Positions 1-5,874 of a DNA stretch of 9,356 nucleotides are shown here, piece after piece. Each line of letters begins with the position of its first letter. Within the stretch, counting starts at the first letter, position 1. The notes under the pieces were generated by a model, which saw only the letters and a program-made list of their open reading frames with translations, was not told the origin of the DNA and did not search any database. Location: assembly GCF_002498065.1 (NCBI RefSeq), contig NZ_DAFZ01000041.1, positions 628 through 9,983 on the forward strand. The letters run 5' to 3'. This DNA is from Methanoculleus sp. UBA208. GTDB lineage: Archaea > Halobacteriota > Methanomicrobia > Methanomicrobiales > Methanoculleaceae. The translations under genes were made by a program, and so were the position numbers.

Positions 1-9
1 GCAGAGTAG

Positions 10-327
10 ATGATTTTAACTTTGCTCTCAAGCGGTTGTACGGATATGGGAAGAACCGAGGAAGAAACCGTTATTGGAACGATCGTACACGTCGAGAGCG
101 ATAACGGGACATATATCATACAGGCGGAAAACGGAACACGCTACGCTCCTGTTCATCTGGACGAAGACTACCAGGTCGATGGCATGGTGGTAGGCTTCCG
201 AGGGGTCATTCTGGAGGATGATAACGTGCCGGAATCACCGGGTATTCCTATCGAGATTCACTATATTGGTACATATGTTCCGCCCGGAGCAAACGCCACA
301 CTCACACTTGAGAAACTTTTGCCGTGA
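10..327 (+). CDS. Small lipoprotein-like secreted protein, unknown function
   Basis: The 105-residue frame starts at an ATG directly preceded by an in-frame TAG. The N-terminus (MILTLLSSGCTD) looks like the end of a lipoprotein signal peptide, with Cys10 as a possible lipidation site. It has no basic residue and only about seven hydrophobic residues, unusually short for export. The rest (about residues 20-92) is a beta-rich, acidic segment with alternating hydrophobic residues (VIGTIVHVES, TYIIQAENGTRYAPV, MVVGFRGVILED). This reads like the small OB-like periplasmic or lipoprotein domains common in Methanomicrobiales; that assignment is an inference and no catalytic motif is visible. The native start may lie upstream, with the leader cut by the TAG, or the gene may be complete and not exported. 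No partner gene is visible and the window edge hides the promoter. Confidence 0.6.
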   Translation: MILTLLSSGCTDMGRTEEETVIGTIVHVESDNGTYIIQAENGTRYAPVHLDEDYQVDGMVVGFRGVILEDDNVPESPGIPIEIHYIGTYVPPGANATLTLEKLLP

Positions 328-926
328 GGCAATTTCGTATCGTACTGCCGAGATCAACCGGCTGCCTGAAGGAACCACAGGGACGGGCGTATCCCTTTCC
401 CTAACAAACAGTCTGCATCGATTCCAATCGTGAGGAAAATCCTGTATACGACTCTGGAACGGCTCTTCGAGGCCTGGGACGGCCTGTTCGGTGGAGATCC
501 AGAATACGAGGTTTGACGAGCGGGCACGATGTATGAAGGTCGAATTTCCCGCTTCTTCGTCACCCCTGCACCCGGTGAGCCCAAAGAGATGCTCTTTTCG
601 ATTCCACGCTCGTTTTCGAGAGACCAGCAACATCTGCGACCACGATAGTGACATCTACAACCGCAACCCGAACAGCAGAGTTCAGGCGAGTATCCAGTCT
701 CGCGATGACGATACGCAATCACAGGCACGAGACACCCCCTGGAACACGAAACCCTCATGCACTCTCGCCTTTCCGAGGCGGGAGTTCTCTCCTCATTTTT
801 GATAAACACCCGGCGGACATGGAAAGAAATCGGGCATAAAAAGTAACTGTTATGGTGCTGAAGTGGTCATGTGGGTGCTCAAATCAACCATCTGAGCCCC
901 ATAAACGCCCATTCCAGTTCAGCGAA
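328..926. other. Gene-poor 600-bp stretch, possibly decayed coding sequence
   Basis: No convincing full-length gene is seen on either strand. The longest minus-strand frames here are rich in Arg, Ser and Cys with no recognisable motif, as expected for antisense noise in GC-rich DNA. Short plus-strand frames at 430-516 and 529-648 look more protein-like and are listed separately. T-tracts occur at about 796-800 on the plus strand and, read on the minus strand, at about 838-842, some 85 nt past the MarR stop. The latter could end MarR transcription. Confidence 0.4.
430..648 (+). pseudogene. Possible gene remnant: two short in-frame pieces
   Basis: A GTG at 430 opens a 28-codon piece (begins MRKILYTTLERLFEAW with GTG as start, ends DPEYEV) that stops at TGA 514-516. 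The same frame resumes at ATG 529 for 39 codons (begins MYEGRISRFFVTPAPG, includes EMLFSIPRSF) and ends at TAG 646-648, followed at once by another stop. Both pieces have a balanced composition, unlike the shadow frames around them, and they share one frame, which would fit a decayed gene. No family is recognised and no good ribosome site is visible. They could equally be chance open stretches. Confidence 0.22.
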
Positions 927-1424
927 CTACCGATCCCGGGAAGAAGCGGAGAGAGGGGAATCCAGCTCCGATGCGTTCATGGCGACCTTGCGTAAATATT
1001 CGAGGACGACTTTCGACTCTTTCTCATCGAAATCCTTGACAAGAAGTTCGTTTATTTCATAGCCGATATGTTTCATCTCAGGTTGGAGTTTTCTGCTTTT
1101 TTCCGTCAGGTACAATCGTTTTACCCGCTTATCTTCCGGATCGGTCCGGCGCCTGATGAGATCTTCTTCCTCAAGTTTCACAACAGATTTTGCAATCATG
1201 GTTTTGTCAAAACCCCGCGACAATGCGAGGCTGTCCTGACTCCGCCCCTCCTCGTCGTAGAGGGACATGAGGATCGCAAAATGCCCCCATCCGATATTAT
1301 ACGGCGCAAGATCTTTCGCAAATCGTTTCTGAATCGTCCGATAGGTATACGAGATCAACGCCGCCGGGACTTCTATCTCTTGAATCCATTGGGTAACCGG
1401 ATTATCTCTGGTCGGGCTCACCAT
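927..1424 (-). CDS. MarR-family winged-helix transcriptional regulator
   Basis: The 165-residue protein matches the MarR fold in length and layout. An N-terminal helix (about 17-42) is followed by the winged helix-turn-helix: GWGHFAILMSLYDEEGR (45-61), recognition helix near GFDKTMIAKSVVKLEEE (71-87), and a wing with the family's basic/acidic signature RRRTDPEDKRVKRLYLT (91-107). Long C-terminal helices (about 110-152) would form the dimer interface. MarR proteins bind short palindromes as dimers and usually release DNA on binding phenolic, quinone or oxidant ligands. The ATG at 1422-1424 has only a weak upstream site (GAAGGT) and a TATA-like box (TATAAATA, minus strand, 1464-1457) that would give a leader of about 12 nt. 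It lies just downstream of, and on the same strand as, the exporter operon and shares a promoter block with it, so it likely regulates both itself and that operon. The ligand cannot be told. Confidence 0.9.
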   Translation of the reverse strand: MVSPTRDNPVTQWIQEIEVPAALISYTYRTIQKRFAKDLAPYNIGWGHFAILMSLYDEEGRSQDSLALSRGFDKTMIAKSVVKLEEEDLIRRRTDPEDKRVKRLYLTEKSRKLQPEMKHIGYEINELLVKDFDEKESKVVLEYLRKVAMNASELDSPLSASSRDR

Positions 1425-1437
1425 CTTCAGACCTTCT

Positions 1438-1464
1438 AATTAGTTGCATTGTCATCTATTTATA
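1438..1464. promoter_or_regulatory. Promoter block beside MarR, copy 1 of a 27-bp module
   Basis: This block begins AATTAGTTG and ends TATTTATA on the plus strand. It matches the block at 5873-5847 (minus strand) at 23 of 27 positions. The AT-rich end reads TATAAATA on the minus strand, which would serve as a TATA box for MarR, and TATTTATA on the plus strand, which could serve a rightward transcript starting near 1488. Position at the MarR start suggests an operator/promoter for autoregulation; the matching orientation relative to the flavoprotein promoter suggests a rightward promoter. Both uses are inferred. Confidence 0.5.
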
Positions 1465-1482
1465 CAAGATTGAATCGACACT

Positions 1483-1496
1483 GTTGAACGATCGAC
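1483..1496. promoter_or_regulatory. Candidate operator, imperfect palindrome GTTGA-N4-TCGAC
   Basis: GTTGAACGATCGAC is a 14-bp element with the same half-sites and spacing as the perfect palindrome at 5811-5824, with one mismatch in the right arm. It begins 19 bp after the TATA-like end of the 1438-1464 block, close to where a rightward transcript would start. A MarR-type dimer could bind it. No binding evidence exists in the sequence itself. Confidence 0.35.
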
Positions 1497-1497
1497 A

Positions 1498-1602
1498 ATG
1501 GTCTCTGAAGAGATTCCGAAGGCGATCGGGTTCTTGTCGCGATCGCGTACCTCCGGGATTCCGAACGCTGGAGACAGAAAGCCGGCCGGTGACTCCTCAT
1601 AA
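1498..1602 (+). CDS. Small 34-residue basic peptide, hypothetical
   Basis: ATG at 1498 opens a 34-codon frame ending in TAA. The peptide begins MVSEEIPKAIGFLSRSR and continues TSGIPNAGDRKPAG, so it is Arg/Lys/Ser/Gly-rich, without membrane segment or signal peptide. A TATA-like element at 1457-1464 lies about 35-40 nt upstream, which would give a leader of about 10 nt. No clear ribosome site is visible, so translation would be near-leaderless. An antisense frame over the same DNA (1739-1452, minus) is also open but ends inside the MarR TATA box, which makes it the weaker candidate. The family is not recognised. It may be a real small protein, or part of a noncoding structured transcript with the hairpins that follow. 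Confidence 0.35.
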   Translation: MVSEEIPKAIGFLSRSRTSGIPNAGDRKPAGDSS

Positions 1603-1613
1603 ATTTTATCATT

Positions 1614-1716
1614 GCCGGGCTTCTTGACCTTTGCACCGGCGATGCCGTACCGGTTCGAACAACCGATCCTCGGGAGCGAACCGGCAACGGGTCCTGCTAT
1701 TGCAGGCATAGCAGGG
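1614..1716. other. Cluster of three hairpins between exporter and MarR
   Basis: Three inverted repeats follow one another: GCCGG/CCGGC (1614-1618 with 1636-1640), CCGGTTCG/CGAACCGG (1650-1657 with 1677-1684, loop containing an inner CCGA/TCGG), and CCTGCTAT/ATAGCAGG (1693-1700 with 1707 loop end and 1708-1714 arm start, 7-nt loop; extendable by one G-U and one G-C pair to 1691-1716). The cluster lies past the exporter stop codon on the minus strand and past the small frame 1498-1602 on the plus strand. It could be a transcript end structure or a small structured RNA. No T-run directly follows on either strand, so a simple bacterial-style terminator is unlikely. Confidence 0.4.
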
Positions 1717-1800
1717 CTGTCAATACTTCCTATTTTCACACTACTCTTCGGCGGATTTTTCTGCGGGCTGCTTGCAGGAGAACGCTTATTGCGCCCCGGT

Positions 1801-1818
1801 CAGGAGAGGCCGTTCCTG
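1801..1818 (-). terminator. Weak hairpin after exporter stop
   Basis: Read on the minus strand, five T follow the exporter TAA closely, and then CAGGA and TCCTG pair across an 8-nt loop. Archaeal termination relies mainly on T-tracts, so this is a possible but weak end of the exporter operon. Confidence 0.25.
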
Positions 1819-1827
1819 AAAAAGGGA

Positions 1828-3303
1828 TTATTTGTCCGGTGCCGTCGTCCCCGGCCCGGGAACCGGCCGGCGTTTCCCTCGCATGAGGGACGCCGCTATC
1901 CCGATAAGACAGAGGATCGTGAAGAGTCCGAATGCGTACTGCAGGCTGCGGATGAACTGCGGATAATACTCCGGTGTTATCTCCACCCTGCCGATAACAA
2001 AGGAGAACAACATCATCACAATACCCATCGAGAGCATCTGGCCGACGAGCCGCACGGTCCCGTTCATACCGGACGCGACACCGTAGTAGCGTTTTTCCAC
2101 CGAACTCATGATCGCATTCGTGTTCGGAGAGGAGAACAGGCTCAGGCCCACACCCAGCACCGCCAGGCAGGCAAGCAGGTATCACAGGGGGATCGATTCC
2201 GTCAGGAAGGCAAGCAGGAAAAGACCAAAGGCAGTACATGCCATTCCTGCCGACGCCACGATCTGCGGATCGATCCGATCCGACAGCCGGCCGGCAATGG
2301 GTGAGAGCACTGCCATTACCGCGGGCTGGACGATGAGTATCAGCCCGGCATATTCCGGGGAGAACCCTTTCGTGAACTGGAGATCGAGGCTCAGGAGAAA
2401 GGTCACGGCGTACGTTGCGCTGTAATTGATGAGTGCGGCGAGGTTTGAGAACGCAAAGACCCGGTTCTTTGTCAGGAGTTGCATGTTAAGAACCTGCATG
2501 GGAATCCTCATCTCGTACAGGACAAAGATAATCCCGATGATGATGCCGGCCGCAATCAGCACAATGCCCGTCGCATCCGGAACGATGGAAAGGCCGTACA
2601 TCACCGCAATCAGGGCGCAGGCATAGATTACCGAGCCGAGAAGATCGAAACGCTCGCCCGCGCATTCCGCCCATTCGCCCTCGAACCTCCAGAGGATGAG
2701 GATACAGGCGACGATCCCGATGGGAACGTTGATGAAAAAAATGCTCCGCCAGCCGAGATACTCGGTCAGCAGGCCTCCTAAGAACGGCCCGATCGTGAGA
2801 CCGAGGTACACGGCAGTGGTGTATATCCCCAGCGCTTTTCCCCGCTCGCCCGGGGGAAAGACCGATGTCAGGATGGCAACGCTTGTTCCGAAGATCATGG
2901 CGCCGCCGAACCCCTGGAGGATCCTGACCGCGATGAGCAGGTTCGTTGTCGGCACCATCGTCATCACAAAGGACGAGAGGGTGAAGACCGCTATGCCGTA
3001 CAGGAGGATCCGTTTTCTTCCGTAGATGTCGGCAATCTTCCCGAACGGTACCAGGAAAAGAGCAGCCGCAAGGAGGTAGGCCGTCGCGATCCAGGAGAGC
3101 GAGATCGCGTCCATGTGGAACTCCGCGCCCATCGCCGGCAACGCAATGTTGACTGCCGAACCGTCGAACGGAGTGAGAAAACCGGTGAGCACAGCGATCA
3201 GGAGCACAATACGCCTGCCGGTCCGGGTTACGGCGACATCCGGCGTATGGCAGATCGCGGGAATATCTGCAGTTGTTTCGGTTACGGGGTCCGGATTCTG
3301 CAT
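1828..3303 (-). pseudogene. DHA2-type MFS multidrug exporter interrupted by in-frame TGA
   Basis: One continuous frame of 492 codons encodes a 14-helix EmrB/QacA-type proton-driven exporter, interrupted at codon 374 by TGA (2184-2182). Before it: TM1 with GFLTPFDGSAVNIALP (motif D1, Asp47), motif A GKIADIYGRKR (88-98), the motif C region GLTIGPFLGG and the DHA2 signature WRSIFFINVPIG (about 155-185). After it the frame continues YLLACLAVLGVGLSLF and SSPNTNAIM, a conserved DHA2 segment, then two more helices and a basic tail. The stop sits where a Trp codon fits (IPL-stop-YLL), so one TGG-to-TGA change explains it. Start chosen at 3303 because GGAG lies 5-6 nt upstream; an ATG at 3339 and a TTG at 3381 in the same frame lack a site. 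It is the last gene of the flavoprotein operon. Truncation removes about the last quarter and probably inactivates export, unless the base is an assembly error or is read through. Confidence 0.85.
2182..2184 (-). other. Nonsense codon TGA inside the exporter frame
   Basis: The minus-strand codon is TGA, flanked in one frame by ESIPL upstream and YLLACL downstream. Frame, residue character and family conservation continue across it without any shift. A T at 2182 instead of C is enough to produce the change from TGG. Confidence 0.85.
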
Positions 3304-3382
3304 AATTTCTCCATGAAAAAATGGTTTTGCACTCGACATTTCGGCCGCAATCACGTCGTGCCCTGGCTGTATCCGGGACAAA

Positions 3383-4154
3383 TTATTGTCTGTGACGGGG
3401 GAACGCCACCTGCGGCCGGCGGATGACGAACGAGGCGTCGAGGTTGCTTACCATCCGTGCCGCCATTTCTGCGGGGATACCCAGCGCCATCATCTCCGGG
3501 GGGAAGGAACGGTTCTGTGTCGGGTCCTGCGGGCCCATGAACGCAGTGTCGCGGGGCGTGTTTTCCGCAAGGCCTGCCGGGAACGTGATGAAGGTCGCAC
3601 AGGAGGGACCCCATGGAACGATGACCGGTGAAAACGGATCGTCACGGTCGAAATGGATGAGTGCCGCCATGTTCCGGATCTGCTCGCCTGTGCCGAAGCA
3701 GCAGATCGATCTGACCGCGATATCCGGATCCGGAAGGGTTTCGCATGCCTGCACGATGAGATATTTTCCGGGAGGATGGATCGGCCCTGCTGCCAGGTCG
3801 CACCGCTCGACGAGTTCCGGGCTTGCTTTCAGATATTCGGCCGCCCCGCCGCGCACGTCCTTCTTCCCGGTCGATACAAAATACTTGATCTCATCGGACA
3901 CGGGAGCATATCCGACACGGAAAAGCCCCCCCATGACAGCAACCCTCGCTCGTATCCTCACTGACATAGATTGCCGATACATCGGTGCCCGTCGCCATCC
4001 GCAACAGGGAAACCGCAAAACATCGGTTAACCCCGCTCATCGGAGGGATACCCGATGGCAGGACTTCGGATCCGTACACTGCAAGAGGTCTGGTCGAAAG
4101 CCTGAATGCGGACTTCAGCCGGGCCCCAATCTCCCTGAAATCTCTTTTTTCCAT
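3383..4154 (-). pseudogene. Second DUF169 protein, broken by a +1 frameshift
   Basis: The start is ATG 4154-4152, with GAGGTGA seven nt upstream; the TGA of the preceding gene is embedded in that site. The first part begins MEKRDFREIGARLKSAF, contains RPLAVYGSEVLPSGIPP, and runs to SEDTSEGCCHGG. There a run of seven G (plus strand C7, 3926-3932) shifts the frame and a stop follows at 3893-3891. With six G the protein continues GLFRVGYAPVSDEIKYF to a TAA at 3383, giving about 256 residues, the usual length for DUF169 (COG2043). Typical family features include the N-terminal PLAV segment, the CCHGG motif and a Cys-containing stretch near YLIVQACETL and SICCFGTG. DUF169 has no settled biochemical role; frequent links to redox or metal proteins are general knowledge, not proof. 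The two-frame fit is strong evidence for one original gene. Sequencing error in a homopolymer is a real alternative. Confidence 0.8.
3926..3932 (-). other. Homopolymer (G7 on coding strand) causing a frameshift
   Basis: Seven G follow the codon CAT in the second DUF169 gene. Removing one G joins EGCCHGG to LFRVGYAPVSDEI in a single frame, while the present sequence leads to a stop about 12 codons later. Homopolymers of this kind are common sites of slippage and of sequencing error. Confidence 0.75.
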
Positions 4155-4161
4155 ATTCACT

Positions 4162-4992
4162 TCACCTCGCTGCATCTGCGGTCAGACCTTTCCAGATCGG
4201 GCCGTCGAATACCCCATCCTCTGCCTCCGCTTCCATCCCCTCAAAGAGGGAGAACGGCACGGCAAAGGTAAACATATGAGCAGGAATCGTCTTGCCCACA
4301 CTCTCCCGTGCAGAGAGATCGGTATACCCAAGCACTGCCCTGGGGTGCTCCTTCCTTGCTTCGTCGCATACGAATGCCCCTATCTGCTGGCAGGCGGCCA
4401 TAGGGGGAACCCGCACAGGATCCGTGCCCTCGATGATTGCCCCGACCAGCGTCACGAGCCCGGTGATCCGGAGCGGGTCCGCCACGAACACAACGACGAC
4501 CGGACGTTCGCCGGGTTTTACCTTACTCAGGGGCGTGAAGATCACGTACTGTTCGGCAATGTCCGTGATCGGCAGGTCTGCGGTCATGAACCGCTTTGCT
4601 TTCTCCGGATCCTTATGGAGGCGTTCGCCGTGGATGAACTTGGCCCGTTCCCTTTTGGGAACATGCTGCACGGCGGCGCAATAGGCTTCCGGATTTTGAC
4701 TGCTCTCCGCACCTTTCGCGAAGAAGGCCGACATGAATTCGACGCCCGCACCCTTGAAAGCGTCGTAGTACCCGTTACCAAAGCCGAGGCCGGCACGGGC
4801 ACCGGGGCAGCCGTATGTCTCCCGGTCAAATACGGCGGTCTTTCCTTTCACTGCAACCTGGGCAAAAAACGGCATGATGCAGGCCTGCACGTGCGGGCGG
4901 ATCTGCAGGGCGCCTTCGGGCTTTGTGTTGCTCCAGAGAATCGCCACCGGCTCGTAGCAGAGGCCGGCTTTTTGTGCGACTGTGCTTCTCAT
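4162..4992 (-). CDS. DUF169 family protein (COG2043), intact copy
   Basis: A complete 276-residue protein begins MRSTVAQKAGLCYEPVAIL, with the family's early PVAIL segment, and contains VQACIMPFFAQVAVKGKTAVF (residues about 35-55), GCPGARAGLGFGNGYY (about 61-76) and PRAVLGYTDLSARE near 230. Cysteines at about 12, 38 and 61 could bind metal or a cofactor, but that is speculative. It has no signal peptide or membrane helices, so it is cytoplasmic. ATG 4992-4990 overlaps the flavoprotein stop in an ATGA arrangement and is preceded by GAGGAGG, indicating translational coupling. Downstream, only 7 nt separate it from the next DUF169 start. Having two diverged DUF169 genes side by side suggests a heteromeric or duplicated function. 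The molecular role is unknown. Confidence 0.82.
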   Translation of the reverse strand: MRSTVAQKAGLCYEPVAILWSNTKPEGALQIRPHVQACIMPFFAQVAVKGKTAVFDRETYGCPGARAGLGFGNGYYDAFKGAGVEFMSAFFAKGAESSQNPEAYCAAVQHVPKRERAKFIHGERLHKDPEKAKRFMTADLPITDIAEQYVIFTPLSKVKPGERPVVVVFVADPLRITGLVTLVGAIIEGTDPVRVPPMAACQQIGAFVCDEARKEHPRAVLGYTDLSARESVGKTIPAHMFTFAVPFSLFEGMEAEAEDGVFDGPIWKGLTADAAR

Positions 4993-5669
4993 TCCTCCTC
5001 TTCCTTCAGCCAGCCCATCCCGACGTACCAGTCATACTGATGGGCAAAGCTTTCCTTGTGATTTTTCACCATCTGGCCGAAATATTCCCGTCTCTGCCGG
5101 TGGGCCTCGTCCTGTTCGGGGTAGGCAATCTCCCCCCGGATCGACCGGGCCAGCCGCTTCCCGAGTTTCCGGGAGTCCTCTTCTGCTTTTCCGAGCGCCG
5201 ACGCGTCCCGGCCAATCGCAGTCCCGACTCCCCCGACAACGGTGACACCGAGTGTCGCGAGAACGTTGTTCATGTACCCGACGACCTCCGACGCGCCGCT
5301 TCCCCCGGCGGTGCACACGGAGCAGCCGAATTTTCCCGTCAGCGTCTGGCAATGAATGGCATCGGACAAGCGATCGAAGAGCGCTTTCATCGGAGCAGGA
5401 ACGGAATTGATGTAATTGGGAGCCCCGAAAACGATACCGTCGGCGTATGCCATCCGATCGAAGATGTCCGGGAAATCGTCGATGAGCGGGCAATCCCCGG
5501 TCGCGTAACAGGTCAGGCAGCCGGTGCAGTATTTGATATCCCGAGAATAGATATCCACGAGTTCCGTCTTCCCGCCCTCGTCGTTGACACCGGCAAGGAC
5601 GGCATCTATCAGCCGGAGCGTCTTGCTCTTCTTCCCCATGGGACTTGCGATCAGTCCGATGACTTTCAT
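4989..5669 (-). CDS. Iron-sulfur flavoprotein (Isf-type NAD(P)H:FMN reductase family)
   Basis: The 226-residue protein has a flavodoxin-like fold start (MKVIGLIASPMGKKSKTLRL) with the FMN-phosphate loop at 9-18. It then has a compact cysteine motif C48-X2-C51-X2-C54-X5-C60 (YCTGCLTCYATGDCP). This spacing is the [4Fe-4S] signature described for Isf of Methanosarcina, which moves electrons from ferredoxin to flavin and reduces oxygen species or quinone-like acceptors. GAPNYINSVPAPMKALFDRL (82-101) is the flavin-contact segment of this family, and GCSVCTAGGSGASEVV lies around 125-140. ATG 5669 was chosen because GAGAGG sits 6 nt upstream; upstream GTG in-frame codons lack a site. It is the first gene of the operon and its stop overlaps the next start. 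Its partner and substrate in vivo are unknown. Confidence 0.85.
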   Translation of the reverse strand: MKVIGLIASPMGKKSKTLRLIDAVLAGVNDEGGKTELVDIYSRDIKYCTGCLTCYATGDCPLIDDFPDIFDRMAYADGIVFGAPNYINSVPAPMKALFDRLSDAIHCQTLTGKFGCSVCTAGGSGASEVVGYMNNVLATLGVTVVGGVGTAIGRDASALGKAEEDSRKLGKRLARSIRGEIAYPEQDEAHRQRREYFGQMVKNHKESFAHQYDWYVGMGWLKEEEE

Positions 5670-5740
5670 ACGTTTCCTCTCTGAACCATGTTCATAGTAC
5701 ACCGTTTTCCGGTACGGATTCCGTTTTCTTCAGGCTTCAT
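5666..5740 (-). CDS. Possible 24-codon leader peptide before flavoprotein gene
   Basis: ATG 5740-5738 opens 24 sense codons (begins MKPEENGIRTGKR) and its TGA overlaps the flavoprotein ATG in the arrangement ATGA. This overlap is the same coupling used between the downstream genes. No ribosome site is visible before its ATG and the peptide has no recognised homologue, so the frame may be accidental. If real, it would couple leader translation to operon expression. Confidence 0.2.
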   Translation of the reverse strand: MKPEENGIRTGKRCTMNMVQRGNV

Positions 5741-5754
5741 TCGCGCGAGGCGGG

Positions 5755-5773
5755 CCGGGCAGGTACAGCCCGG
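5755..5773 (-). promoter_or_regulatory. Leader hairpin CCGGGC/GCCCGG
   Basis: A perfect 6-bp inverted repeat with a 7-nt loop (AGGTACA on the plus strand) lies in the roughly 150-nt leader between the operon promoter and the flavoprotein start. Leaders of this length are unusual in archaea, and a stable hairpin here could act in regulation or RNA stability. Confidence 0.3.
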
Positions 5774-5810
5774 TGATCTTCCAACCCCTGGTTTTCAGAA
5801 TCACTGGATA

Positions 5811-5824
5811 GTTGACTATTCAAC
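5811..5824. promoter_or_regulatory. Candidate operator, perfect palindrome GTTGA-N4-TCAAC
   Basis: GTTGACTATTCAAC is a perfect palindrome with 5-bp arms and a 4-bp spacer. It begins about 23 bp downstream (leftwards) of the TATA-like end of the flavoprotein promoter, so it would overlap the transcription start. Blocking there is a typical repressor geometry. The MarR protein at 927-1424 is the obvious candidate binder; this is inferred from shared sites, not shown. Confidence 0.5.
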
Positions 5825-5846
5825 AATAAAGTAAAGGATTGTCACC

Positions 5847-5873
5847 TATAAAAAGATGATGATTCAACTAATT
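5847..5873 (-). promoter_or_regulatory. Promoter of flavoprotein-DUF169-exporter operon, copy 2 of the 27-bp module
   Basis: Read leftwards, the block begins AATTAGTTG and ends TTTTTATA, an archaeal TATA-like element. The expected start would fall at about 5820-5825, inside the palindrome 5811-5824. It matches the MarR-side block 1438-1464 at 23 of 27 positions, with the AATTAGTTG and TCATCT sub-blocks fully conserved. Transcription would run to the operon genes after a long leader. The match is direct; the promoter role is inferred. Confidence 0.55.
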
Positions 5874-5874
5874 T

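Noticed and set aside
871..1062. Short plus-strand frame opposite MarR
   Set aside because: It overlaps the MarR C-terminal coding region in antisense and has low-complexity Ser/Arg composition. A TATA-like string near 836 is not enough support.
1452..1739. 95-codon minus-strand frame from GTG 1739
   Set aside because: It lacks a ribosome site and ends inside the TATA-like box of MarR. Part of it is antisense to the better supported small frame 1498-1602. It remains a possible alternative but was not listed.
2182..2184. TGA as selenocysteine or a recoded Trp codon
   Set aside because: No selenocysteine insertion element was recognised, MFS exporters are not selenoproteins, and other genes here end normally in TGA. 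A plain nonsense change or base error is simpler.
1612..2304. 230-codon plus-strand frame over the exporter 3' end
   Set aside because: Most of it is antisense to the clear DHA2 exporter frame, with Gln/His/Arg-rich composition and no ribosome site. Its hydrophobic start overlaps the hairpin cluster and is not recognised.
3423..5040. Long plus-strand frames across the DUF169 genes
   Set aside because: They are antisense to DUF169 and flavoprotein genes with good motifs and ribosome sites, and show no domain of their own.
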